Under the pieces are notes generated by a model. That model was not told where the DNA came from, did no database searches, and was given only the letters and a program-made list of their open reading frames with translations. A DNA stretch of 10,643 bases from CAZMUD01 sp964569715 (GTDB lineage Bacteria; Chloroflexota; Dehalococcoidia; Dehalococcoidales; UBA2162). Shown in pieces: positions 1 to 6,195 of this stretch (its first letter is position 1; the number at the start of each line of letters is the position of its first letter). Both the position numbers and the translations under genes were made by a program. The DNA is taken from positions 1 through 10,643 of the forward strand of contig CAZMUD010000040.1 of assembly GCA_964569715.1 (NCBI GenBank), in the 5' to 3' direction.

Positions 1-71
1 CTTCTCCCTTTCGTAAAGGGAGATAGAGAGGGATTTTAAATCCCCCTTAGTCCCCCTTTGCCAAAGGGGGA
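1..71. repeat. Cluster of three G/C-rich perfect hairpins
   Basis: Three perfect inverted repeats lie in tandem: 4-11 with 15-22 (8 bp, loop CGT), 30-36 with 38-44 (7 bp around one base), and 51-59 with 63-71 (9 bp, loop GCC). They resemble the C-run/G-run hairpins of the repeat copies at 81-158, 5700-5772 and 8307-8386, so this is probably the same dispersed intergenic element or a degenerate extra unit of it. An open frame across 58-240 is only this low-complexity sequence read as protein and is not a gene. Confidence 0.7.
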
Positions 72-80
72 GGAAAAGGG

Positions 81-107
81 AAGAGGGGCGTTCGCCCCTC
101 TTTTTTT
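81..107 (+). terminator. Rho-independent terminator
   Basis: A perfect 10-bp stem, 81-90 paired with 93-102 around a two-base loop (or a four-base loop with one pair less), runs directly into a T tract at 101-107. This is the standard intrinsic terminator layout for + strand transcription. It would end any transcript entering from the left and isolate the particle operon from what lies upstream. The stem is also the first hairpin of repeat copy A. Confidence 0.75.
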
Positions 108-158
108 ATTCTCCCCCCCTCCCTTATCTAAGGGAAGGGGGACAGGGGGATGGGTTTC
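81..158 (+). repeat. Double-hairpin intergenic repeat, copy A
   Basis: First hairpin: 81-90 with 93-102, of the form AAGAGGGGC/GCCCCTCTT. Second hairpin: a C-run then CCCTT (121-125) pairing AAGGG (130-134) and extending imperfectly outwards. A tail of the form GGGGGATGGGTTT follows. The same order (GAGGGGC-type hairpin, CCCTTATC-type hairpin, G-rich tail ending in GGGTT) recurs in the same orientation at 5700-5772 and 8307-8386. This copy is the least regular of the three. Confidence 0.7.
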
Positions 159-186
159 CATATATCCAAAAAGCGACAAAATATTA

Positions 187-216
187 TTGACTGGAATAGA
201 ACATTTGTGCTATTTT
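187..216 (+). promoter_or_regulatory. Putative sigma-70-type promoter for the particle operon
   Basis: TTGACT (187-192) is followed after 18 bases by TATTTT (211-216). TGC immediately precedes the -10, giving an extended -10 element. Transcription would begin near 223, about 28 bases before the first gene. Its place after an intrinsic terminator and before a long co-directional gene run supports it as the operon promoter. The -10 match is only moderate. Confidence 0.5.
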
Positions 217-250
217 GAATACTGCGTGGTTCTGTTTTAGCGGGTGAGTT

Positions 251-565
251 ATGGGATTTGAACAAGCTAATAAGGCTGAGCTAGATTTACCGCCGGAGTA
301 TTGCCACTACCGGGATGATGGTTGTGATTTGGCTGACTCCTGCCTTAACTGCCCGTTTCCAAGGTGTATTTATGATGAACCTGGAGGCAAGCAGCGCTGG
401 TTGAAGAAGTTGCGAGCCAGAGAGATGGCAAGGCTGTTTACCACTGAGGGGAAGGGGATAAAGGAACTGGCACTAATCTTTGGTGTCAGCCAGCGCACTA
501 TTCAGCGAGCACTAAAGGCCTCCTTAGGCGACTCGACTAGAAGAGGAGTTAAGAAACATGAATGA
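251..565 (+). CDS. Small Cys-rich helix-turn-helix protein
   Basis: 104 residues. The N-terminal half holds five cysteines (C18, C25, C31, C34, C39) with H19 nearby, a plausible zinc- or metal-binding knuckle. The C-terminal half (about 68-90) is a helix-turn-helix of the form IKELALIFGVSQRTIQRAL, typical of DNA-binding regulators and resolvase-like or terminase-small-subunit HTHs. It sits directly before the portal gene and overlaps it by 8 bases, so the two are probably translationally coupled. The position is where a terminase small subunit would be expected, but no large subunit follows. It may recognise packaging DNA or regulate the operon. The start at 251 is preceded by a modest GGTGAG site. 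The HTH assignment is good; the function is inferred. Confidence 0.8.
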   Translation: MGFEQANKAELDLPPEYCHYRDDGCDLADSCLNCPFPRCIYDEPGGKQRWLKKLRAREMARLFTTEGKGIKELALIFGVSQRTIQRALKASLGDSTRRGVKKHE

Positions 566-1964
566 AGGTTTTAACCCTGCACAGTTAAACCGCCGCGATA
601 CAGACAGGCTTAAGGGCTATAGAGAACTCCTTGATTTTTATCATGGTGTCCACTGGGAGGGGAGGGAGCGACGAGGTGAGAAACGCCTGACTTTTAACTA
701 CGCCAAGGTCTTCATAGATAAGGTTACCTCATATCTAATGTCTGGCACTAACTTTGCTGTTGACCCCATAGAGGACTCAGATGAGGCTAGAGCCAGAGCC
801 CAGAAAGCAGAGGCAGCCTTATATCAGGTGTATGAGGATAATAATTTGGAACAGCTTGATTGTGAGACTGAGATTGATTGTGCCATCCTTGGTGATGCCT
901 GCTACAAGGTTATCTGGGACCAGGAGACAAGAAGTGTCAGGATTACTGCCCCCGATATTCAAGGTATCTATGCCTGGTGGGTGGGGGATAATACCTCAAT
1001 GGTGTGGAGAATAGCCTCAAAATATAGCCTCAGCGCAGATATGGTAGAAAGCCTGTATAAAGTAAAACCCAGGGACAAGGCGGCTAGCATTGTTGAGCTC
1101 TGGACAGCTCAGGACTTTGAGCTGTGGATTGATGGTACTCAGGTGGAGAGGAAACCTAATCCCTATGGTTTCATACCATTTGTCATTTATCCCAACCTGA
1201 GAGAGCCGAAGAAGTTCTGGGGTATATCCGACTTGTCCCAGATTATGGAACCGCAGCGAGAGCTTAACCGGGCAACGTCGCAGCTCTCAAAAATATTAGA
1301 GCTATCAGGTAATCCCATCGCTGTCCTGGAAAATGTGGAGGAGTCCGAGGACATCGCTGTTAGGCCGGGGGCAGTGTGGAACATACCTGAGGATGCTAAA
1401 GCCTATCTGCTTGACCTGCTCCAGGGTGGTGGAGTCAGGCTGCATATAGATTACATCAATTTGCTGTATAGAATCTTGCACGATGTATCGGAGTCGCCCA
1501 GGGCTGCCTTTGGTGGCACCGAGAGGGATTTGTCCGGCGTAGCCCTTGAGATTGAGCTTCAGCCACTACTGCAGAAGGTGAGTCGAAAGAGGATTATCCG
1601 GACAGCCGCCTATAACCGGAGGAACCGATTTGTTCTCAAGCTCCTGGAGAAATACCGGAATGAGAGCTTTGGAGGCAACCATTTGCGGGTGGTTTGGGGT
1701 CCGGTGCTACCGCAGGATTTAGCCAAACTAGTGTCTAACGAGCAGACATTGGTTCAGAATGGTATTCATTCAAGGCGCAGGGCTATGGACGAGGTCGGGG
1801 TCAAAGACCCGGAGATGGAGTTTAATAAATGGCTTGAGGAAAGGGAGGCTATCCTCAGGATGAATAAAGAGCTTAACCTTAGACCCGCTAGGGGCGGAGC
1901 GAGAGAGAGAGCTGTAGAGCCCCAGGTAGAGGTCGTTGAGGAATCTTCGCCAGGCGAAGATTAA
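558..1964 (+). CDS. Phage portal protein, SPP1 gp6-like
   Basis: 468 residues, a usual length for SPP1 Gp6-type portals, which form the dodecameric ring at one capsid vertex through which DNA is packaged and released. Family-like signatures are visible: an N-terminal segment ending in the FIDKVTSYLMSG stretch (52-63); a central NPYGFIPFVIYPN stretch (201-213) followed by GISDLSQIMEPQRELN (222-237), the usual portal stem approach; an SGVAL segment (326-330) followed by PLLQKVSRKR (336-345); and a charged C-terminal tail. An AGAGGAG site lies about 10 bases before the ATG. The gene follows the HTH gene with an 8-base overlap and is followed by the scaffold and capsid genes, the normal virion order. 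No frameshift or truncation is visible. Confidence 0.93.
   Translation: MNEGFNPAQLNRRDTDRLKGYRELLDFYHGVHWEGRERRGEKRLTFNYAKVFIDKVTSYLMSGTNFAVDPIEDSDEARARAQKAEAALYQVYEDNNLEQLDCETEIDCAILGDACYKVIWDQETRSVRITAPDIQGIYAWWVGDNTSMVWRIASKYSLSADMVESLYKVKPRDKAASIVELWTAQDFELWIDGTQVERKPNPYGFIPFVIYPNLREPKKFWGISDLSQIMEPQRELNRATSQLSKILELSGNPIAVLENVEESEDIAVRPGAVWNIPEDAKAYLLDLLQGGGVRLHIDYINLLYRILHDVSESPRAAFGGTERDLSGVALEIELQPLLQKVSRKRIIRTAAYNRRNRFVLKLLEKYRNESFGGNHLRVVWGPVLPQDLAKLVSNEQTLVQNGIHSRRRAMDEVGVKDPEMEFNKWLEEREAILRMNKELNLRPARGGARERAVEPQVEVVEESSPGED
1942..1962. promoter_or_regulatory. Perfect hairpin over the portal stop codon
   Basis: Ten-base arms at 1942-1951 and 1953-1962 are perfect complements around one central base (in practice a 9-bp stem with a three-base loop). 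The stem encodes the last residues of the portal and reaches the TAA at 1962-1964. No T run follows, so it is not a standard terminator. It may stabilise or mark the portal-scaffold mRNA junction. It contains GGCGAAG, also found in the repeat hairpins at 5700-5720 and 8307-8327. Confidence 0.55.
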
Positions 1965-2006
1965 TTACAGATTTGTTATCAGTAGTAAGAGTAAGGAGGA
2001 CGAAAG

Positions 2007-2549
2007 TTGGCAGATGAGGTAAACCAGAAAGCGAACTCGCCAGAGTTGGAGTCTGGCGACTACAGCCCACCTGAAGTGGAGGAGCTAGGAGAGAACGCAG
2101 TGTCCGAAGCCGGGGTTGCCGAGCTTGAGAGCTTGATGGCTCAAAAAGATGAGGAGCTAGCTAAAGCTAATGCCCGCCTTGTTGAGCTTGAGCAGGTCGT
2201 AGCCAGTAAAGATAGTGAGATTGCTACCCTCAAGCAGGCTGAGGCTGAGTTAGAGGGAAGATTGACAACCGTCAGCAATTCCCTGGCTGAGGCTGTGACC
2301 GGCTACAAAGCCATGGCGATTCAGGCAAATCCAGAAGTTATTGAAGAACTCGTCAGTGGAGACACTATCGAGTCTATCAATGAGTCCCTGGATAAGGCAA
2401 AAGCCTTGGTTAGTAAGGTGAGGCAGGGGCTAGAGACTGAAATTTCATTAGCTAAGGTTCCTGCTGGAGCTCCGGAAAGGATATCGCCTGACCTCTCAGC
2501 TCTATCCCCACGGGAGAAGATTCAATACGCTATAGCCGGAAGAAAATAA
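2007..2549 (+). CDS. Putative capsid scaffolding protein
   Basis: 180 residues, starting at TTG with a strong AAGGAGG site at 1993-1999. No ATG gives a comparable start. The protein is acidic and helical. Residues about 38-96 form a heptad-like coiled coil rich in Glu, Lys, Leu and Ala (segments such as LAKANARLVELEQVVASK). A second helical region (about 108-150) and a short basic-ended tail SPREKIQYAIAGRK (167-180) follow. Phage scaffolds characteristically lie between portal and major capsid genes, are coiled-coil, acidic and bind capsid subunits through a short C-terminal helix. All of these fit. No serine-protease motif is visible, so this is not a fused maturation protease. Identity rests on position and architecture rather than recognised sequence similarity. 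Confidence 0.75.
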   Translation: MADEVNQKANSPELESGDYSPPEVEELGENAVSEAGVAELESLMAQKDEELAKANARLVELEQVVASKDSEIATLKQAEAELEGRLTTVSNSLAEAVTGYKAMAIQANPEVIEELVSGDTIESINESLDKAKALVSKVRQGLETEISLAKVPAGAPERISPDLSALSPREKIQYAIAGRK

Positions 2550-2551
2550 AT

Positions 2552-2625
2552 AGGAAATCCTAAGCTCTAAATCCTAAACTGTTTAGGAATTAGAAATTCG
2601 AATTCAGGATTTCCTCCGAAGGAGG
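2552..2625 (+). promoter_or_regulatory. Nested inverted repeats including an RBS-sequestering hairpin before the capsid gene
   Basis: The 82-base gap before the capsid gene is packed with complementary arms. Outer: AGGAAATCCT 2552-2561 with AGGATTTCCT 2606-2615 (10 bp). Inner: TCCTAAAC 2572-2579 with GTTTAGGA 2581-2588 (8 bp). In addition CCTCC (2613-2617) can pair with the capsid ribosome binding site GGAGG (2621-2625) around GAA. The outer stem and the RBS hairpin share 2613-2615, so they exclude one another. Such an arrangement could tune capsid translation or stabilise the mRNA; that use is inferred. Confidence 0.6.
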
Positions 2626-2631
2626 TTTATT

Positions 2632-3552
2632 ATGGCTTTAACACTAGAAGAAGCAGCCAAACTATCCAGTGAGGTTCTGCTTCAAGGGGTGGTGGAAACT
2701 ATTGTTAAAGGTTCGCCTGTTTTGAAGGAACTGCCCTTCATTGAAATTGTGGGTAATGGCTTAACCTATAACCAGGAGAAGACCTTGCCTACTATCGATT
2801 TCTATGAAGTTGGCGGTACCTGGAGTGAATCAACACCAACCTTCGAACAGAAAACAGCCAACCTGAAGATTATGGGAGGTGATGCTGATGTGGATAACTT
2901 TCTCAAGGCAACCCGCTCTAACCTTCAGGACCTGGAGGCAGCCGTCGTTGAGCTTAAGGCTAAGGCTCTCACGGATAAATTCGAGGAGACCTTTGTCTAT
3001 GGTGATGCTACGGCTAATCCGAAGCAGTTCGATGGTTTAAGAAAGCTCATTGATACCGCTACTGCTAGTGACCAGGTGATTGCCGCCGGGGCTAGCGGGG
3101 CTACCCTGACTTTATCCATGCTTGATGAGCTTATTGATGCCGTAAAGGGGGGCAAGCCTACCATACTGCTGATGAGCCGCCGCTCCAGGCGTAAGATTAA
3201 CGCCCTGGCCAGAGCCTCTGGTGGTATGATGGAGACCGACCGCGATAAATGGGGCACCTTCGTTCAGTTCTGGGATGGTATTGCCATTGGCGTCAATGAC
3301 TGGATATTGGATACCCATGTAGTTAGTGGAAGTGTCGAGACAGCCACCACCGGCGGTGACTGCTCTACAATCTACGCTATCCAGCTTGGGGAAGGGGCAC
3401 TCTGTGGCTTAACGGCACCAGGTCACCTTACCGTAGAGCCAATCGGCTCACTCGAAACCAAGGACGCTACCAGGACTAGGATTAAGTGGTACTGCTCCCT
3501 GGCGCTGTTCTCAGCCATCAAAGCAACTGCCTTAATCGGCGTTCAAGACTAA
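2632..3552 (+). CDS. Major capsid protein, HK97-fold type
   Basis: 306 residues, the usual size for a mature HK97-fold coat protein without a delta domain. A helical N-arm (1-30) is followed by an extended beta region (40-80), probably the E-loop. The long helix SNLQDLEAAVVELKAKAL (96-113), matching the spine helix, leads into FVYGDATANPKQFDGL (121-136), a typical coat-protein segment. The A-domain region contains ILLMSRRSRRKI (178-189). The C-terminus, RTRIKWYCSLALFSAIKATALIGV, returns as a beta strand as in this fold. GGAGG lies six bases before the ATG. The gene sits after portal and scaffold genes. The exact family within the HK97 fold is uncertain; the assignment as coat protein is strong. 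Confidence 0.9.
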   Translation: MALTLEEAAKLSSEVLLQGVVETIVKGSPVLKELPFIEIVGNGLTYNQEKTLPTIDFYEVGGTWSESTPTFEQKTANLKIMGGDADVDNFLKATRSNLQDLEAAVVELKAKALTDKFEETFVYGDATANPKQFDGLRKLIDTATASDQVIAAGASGATLTLSMLDELIDAVKGGKPTILLMSRRSRRKINALARASGGMMETDRDKWGTFVQFWDGIAIGVNDWILDTHVVSGSVETATTGGDCSTIYAIQLGEGALCGLTAPGHLTVEPIGSLETKDATRTRIKWYCSLALFSAIKATALIGVQD

Positions 3553-3561
3553 ACTAAATCC

Positions 3562-3587
3562 GGGGAGGGGGTTTTAACTCCCTCCCC
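3562..3587. promoter_or_regulatory. Stable G/C hairpin between the capsid gene and the next gene
   Basis: GGGGAGGG (3562-3569) pairs perfectly with CCCTCCCC (3580-3587), and further pairs are possible inside the loop. The downstream ribosome binding site AGGAGG (3589-3594) begins two bases after the stem. There is no T run, so it is not a clear terminator. A stem here would protect the 3' end of an abundant capsid message or cause partial attenuation, helping make more capsid than downstream proteins. Confidence 0.6.
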
Positions 3588-3600
3588 CAGGAGGTAAATT

Positions 3601-4065
3601 ATGGGATTTACAGTAGTAGAACACATCGAGCATCCTTTGGCCAGGGGTAACCTGACCTCGGACGGAGTTCAATGGAGTGCGGAAAAGACTACCACTACTG
3701 ATGACTATGAAACGGTAGAAGAGATTACTGTTAACCCACCACAATTGGGGGCTATTATTGAGTTTGAGTTTGGGCTTACCTGTGCGGTAAAGTCCAGCGG
3801 CGGCACCGAGTCGGTGAAATTCAAATGGCAGGCGCGAAATAAAGGTGGAGCCTGGGTCGACCTTCACGACGAGGTGACTTACTCGGCTGATGCTTCAGCC
3901 TATAAGGAATACACCTATAGCGGTCGTTTCAAACCAGAAACCAACTTCAATGCTGTGCCCTTTGATATTCGGCTGGCAATCAAGTCAGGTACTGCTGGCG
4001 GTGAGAATGCCGTTGGTAAGACCAAGAACTCAAGCTATATCAAGGTAATCTATGCTGCTGCGTGA
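3601..4065 (+). CDS. Beta-rich virion protein of unknown function
   Basis: 154 residues with no recognised motif. Alternating polar and hydrophobic stretches (for example IIEFEFGLTCAV, about 51-62, and VKFKWQARN, about 71-79) and many Thr, Ser, Gly and Tyr residues point to an all-beta fold. It ends in the strand SSYIKVIYAAA. There is no signal peptide or membrane segment. AGGAGG is correctly spaced before the ATG. It lies between the capsid and the LamG-like protein, where capsid decoration or head-fibre proteins often occur. Decoration protein is the most likely role, but this rests on position and composition. It could also be a small tail or fibre component. Confidence 0.7.
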   Translation: MGFTVVEHIEHPLARGNLTSDGVQWSAEKTTTTDDYETVEEITVNPPQLGAIIEFEFGLTCAVKSSGGTESVKFKWQARNKGGAWVDLHDEVTYSADASAYKEYTYSGRFKPETNFNAVPFDIRLAIKSGTAGGENAVGKTKNSSYIKVIYAAA

Positions 4066-4073
4066 GGTAAGTA

Positions 4074-4793
4074 ATGGAAATCGAGAGAGATTTTATCTTT
4101 GACCCCAGCCTGGTGCTGTATTTGCCTCTATACAAGCTGGATGGTGCTTCCTTCATGTCTCAGGATGCCCATGGCCATTTATGCACCGTTACTGGTGCTT
4201 TGTGGACGCCTCAAAGCAGATACTTTGATGGAACGGATGACTATATAACCGTTGGCGATGAGTCCACGTTCAAGTTTATGCACGGTGCACTTAATACTTC
4301 AGGCTTTCAGTTTACAATTGAAATGGTTGTAGCACTTGATGACCCAGCTTCTTCCTCAATGTATATTCCTGTGGGGACTATGGACTATGGGCAATCAGTC
4401 ACCAGGGGTATATGTTTTGGTATTGGGAATAATCGCACCCTCTATATGGAAATAACTACTGGTGTATATGCAGTTAGAATATTGCAGGTCACTAGCAGTA
4501 AGTATATCCGCCCTAACGACACAGACTTACATCAATTTGCCTTCACCTGGAATCAAGGGTTGGCTAATGCAAACGGCATATTCTATGTGGATGCAGTGTC
4601 CGATACACCAGTTGATAAATCAGCCAATACACCAGACACGGGAAATTCAAAATATCCCCTACACATAGGCGTTGATGGGACTCACTATCAAGACCTTCCT
4701 GGGAAAATTGGGGTGGTCAGAATCTACAACCGTGCTTTAAGTCCTCTGGAAATTCAGCATAACTATCTAGCGGCTAAGTGGAGGTATAGATGA
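4074..4793 (+). CDS. LamG/concanavalin A-like lectin-fold virion protein
   Basis: 239 residues forming essentially a single LamG-type jelly-roll domain. Typical landmarks are RYFDGTDDYITVG (49-61), FTIEMVVAL (80-88), LHQFAFTWN (152-160), IFYVDAV (169-175) and the closing GKIGVVRIYNRALSPLEI (210-227). LamG_3-type domains bind glycans or proteins. In phages they decorate capsids or tails and help attachment to cells or surfaces, so this is probably an exposed binding protein. It has no signal peptide. It begins 8 bases after the previous stop, and its own stop overlaps the next start. It looks less G/C-rich than its neighbours (lines starting at 4261, 4321 and 4621 are about 40-47% G+C; the line at 5041 is 60%), which suggests acquisition from another source. 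Fold is confident; ligand is unknown. Confidence 0.87.
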   Translation: MEIERDFIFDPSLVLYLPLYKLDGASFMSQDAHGHLCTVTGALWTPQSRYFDGTDDYITVGDESTFKFMHGALNTSGFQFTIEMVVALDDPASSSMYIPVGTMDYGQSVTRGICFGIGNNRTLYMEITTGVYAVRILQVTSSKYIRPNDTDLHQFAFTWNQGLANANGIFYVDAVSDTPVDKSANTPDTGNSKYPLHIGVDGTHYQDLPGKIGVVRIYNRALSPLEIQHNYLAAKWRYR

Positions 4794-5017
4794 AATATAG
4801 AGTCAGAATTGATTTGTCCTTTGCTAACGAAGCTGACGCTCAGTCTTTGATGGCTTACGCTAAAAACCTATCTAGTAAGGCGGTTAGTATCAATGAGGGC
4901 GGGGTTAATGAGGAGATAGCCTTCTGTGATTTGGAGCTCTGCCGCCACGATGAGGCCCTTCCGCAGAAGGGCTGCGAGAAACTGGAGAGAGTAGAAATTA
5001 GAAAAGGGGTGAGGTAG
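4790..5017 (+). CDS. Small hypothetical protein in the virion operon
   Basis: 75 residues, not recognised. The start overlaps the stop of the LamG-like gene (ATGA), with GGAGG five bases upstream, so it is translationally coupled. The N-terminus (MKYRVRIDLSFANEADAQSL) followed by a predicted helix and a further strand suggests a small alpha-beta fold. The C-terminal half has three cysteines in a short span (FCDLELCRHD, then KGC) and a basic end. Its place between LamG-like and head-completion genes suggests a minor head component or chaperone, but no function can be named. Confidence 0.72.
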   Translation: MKYRVRIDLSFANEADAQSLMAYAKNLSSKAVSINEGGVNEEIAFCDLELCRHDEALPQKGCEKLERVEIRKGVR

Positions 5018-5019
5018 AT

Positions 5020-5649
5020 ATGAATCTAACCGATATGAGAGCCATAGTCAGGCGTGACCTCCATGACGAGGAAGCCGACAACTACCGCTGGACCGATGAC
5101 GAGATAAACCGTCATATTGCTCACGCCGTTCAAGACTTCTCCGAGGCTATCCCGTATGAGCAGAAGGCAGTTAAAGCTACTACCTCGGGCTCCAGGGAGA
5201 TTGACATATCCACTATAACCGACCGCATCATGGTCGAAGCCGTGGAGTACCCGGTAGATAAATTTCCCAAGAGATACCAGCGCTTTTCCCTGTGGGCGGA
5301 TAGCCTGACCCTTCTGGGTGATGAGGTTCCTGATGGTTCGAATGCTTATATCTACTATGGCAAGCTCCATACCCTCGGCGAAAGCTCCACCATCCCTGCT
5401 ATGTATGAGGACTTAATCGCTGCCGGCGTCGGTGGCTATGCCGCCGTCGAGTGGGCAGTATATGCCATCAACCGGGTTAATGTCGGTGGCACCCCGACTC
5501 CTGGAGAGTTTCTTGCCTGGGGCAAAGAAAAGCTTGCCTACTTTAAGGCTGAACTAAAGAGGCTGGGGAGGAGAAACCGGGTTAGAATCCGCTCTCTCTA
5601 TAAACCCTACTATCCGGCAGTGTCTAAATCGACCGACTACGGTCCTTGA
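5020..5649 (+). CDS. Head-tail adaptor-like (head completion) protein
   Basis: 209 residues. The N-terminus, MNLTDMRAIVRRDLHDE, followed by RWTDDEINRHIAHAVQDFSEAIP (about 23-45), matches the pattern of phage adaptor/gp6-type connector proteins, which start with a helix, a W-[ST]-D-x-E-[IL]-x-x-x-I motif and an antiparallel helical bundle. A beta insertion (about 55-115) and C-terminal helices (GEFLAWGKEKLAYFKAELKRLG) follow, ending in a basic tail. Such proteins dock beneath the portal and connect the head to the tail. It starts two bases after the previous stop, preceded by GGTGAGG. Placement after capsid genes and before the tail-like gene is as expected. Superfamily is plausible; exact family not proven. 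Confidence 0.75.
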   Translation: MNLTDMRAIVRRDLHDEEADNYRWTDDEINRHIAHAVQDFSEAIPYEQKAVKATTSGSREIDISTITDRIMVEAVEYPVDKFPKRYQRFSLWADSLTLLGDEVPDGSNAYIYYGKLHTLGESSTIPAMYEDLIAAGVGGYAAVEWAVYAINRVNVGGTPTPGEFLAWGKEKLAYFKAELKRLGRRNRVRIRSLYKPYYPAVSKSTDYGP

Positions 5650-5666
5650 TAAGCGGGGCGTCTAAT

Positions 5667-5676
5667 AGGGGCCCCT
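5667..5676. repeat. 10-bp perfect palindrome AGGGGCCCCT
   Basis: A perfect 10-base self-complementary sequence 18 bases after the adaptor gene, at the left edge of the non-coding block that also holds repeat copy B. With no loop it would not form a normal hairpin. It could be a protein-binding site or a degenerate part of the repeat. Confidence 0.4.
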
Positions 5677-5699
5677 CATTAAAGGCTCAAAGAGTGTCA

Positions 5700-5772
5700 A
5701 AGAGAGGCGAAGCCTCTCTTATAAAACGAATTCCCCCTCCCTTATCAAGGGAGGGGGATAAAGGGGGAGGGT
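5700..5772 (+). repeat. Double-hairpin intergenic repeat, copy B
   Basis: First hairpin: AAGAGAGGC-type arms 5700-5708 and 5712-5720 around loop GAA. Second hairpin: 12-bp perfect arms 5732-5743 and 5747-5758 (CCCTCCCTT/AAGGGAGGG core) around loop ATC. An ATAAAGGGGGAGGGTT tail follows. The loops GAA and ATC are identical to copy C. There is no T run, so termination would be weak. The copy lies inside the particle operon, between the adaptor gene and the next gene. Confidence 0.82.
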
Positions 5773-5805
5773 TACCTAATGGAAATCAAAGGAGGTGAGG
5801 TAGAT

Positions 5806-6135
5806 ATGACTGTAAAAGAAGGGTTACCCAAGACTAAAGAGGGGTTACCTGAGGAGGCTTTTGCTATCGTCGGAGACCCGGAAGACCCTGAGACCTGGAA
5901 GCTACCCCATCATAAGAAGAGCATCTTTAGAGCCCTGCGGGGGAAGCTTGATATTGAGAAGACGGTTGACTGGGAGCGGATGCCGGCTACCGTAGCTGCT
6001 CTATCACCTGGGGGCTACCGTGGGCAGAGAGTAGATGCTAACCCTGAGCAAATTCTTCAGGCAGCTAAACACTTGGCAGCTCACTACCGACAAGCAGATA
6101 AGCCTCTACCTGATACCCTCGCTGCTCTGGTGTAA
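5806..6135 (+). CDS. Small charged protein, possible capsid-assembly accessory
   Basis: 109 residues from the ATG at 5806, chosen because AAAGGAGGTGAGG (5788-5800) sits directly before it. An in-frame ATG at 5779 has only the G-rich repeat tail upstream. The protein begins with two similar short blocks (KEGLPKT and KEGLPEE), then AFAIVGDPEDPETWKLPHH (about 18-36), a motif I have seen in small phage head proteins and in regions fused to capsid-processing proteins, and ends in a helical segment (ANPEQILQAAKHLAAHYRQ). There are no cysteines and no membrane segment. It is the first gene after repeat copy B and before the large tail-like gene. Function is not established; head-maturation accessory is an inference. 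Confidence 0.7.
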   Translation: MTVKEGLPKTKEGLPEEAFAIVGDPEDPETWKLPHHKKSIFRALRGKLDIEKTVDWERMPATVAALSPGGYRGQRVDANPEQILQAAKHLAAHYRQADKPLPDTLAALV

Positions 6136-6195
6136 GAGGGGGCAAGGAATATATCCCAGACCAAAAGGGTAAATGAAGCGAAGGATAGAGGAGCA

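Noticed and set aside
58..240. 60-residue open frame on the + strand
   Set aside because: It is made of low-complexity Pro/Gly/Ser codons generated by the hairpin repeats and terminator, has no ribosome binding site and crosses the operon promoter.
2997..3318. Two minus-strand open frames within the capsid gene
   Set aside because: Both lie entirely inside the strongly supported capsid gene, lack ribosome binding sites and encode no recognisable protein.
5026..5370. 114-residue minus-strand open frame inside the adaptor-like gene
   Set aside because: Shadow of the + strand gene, which has the recognised adaptor-like N-terminus and good start signals.
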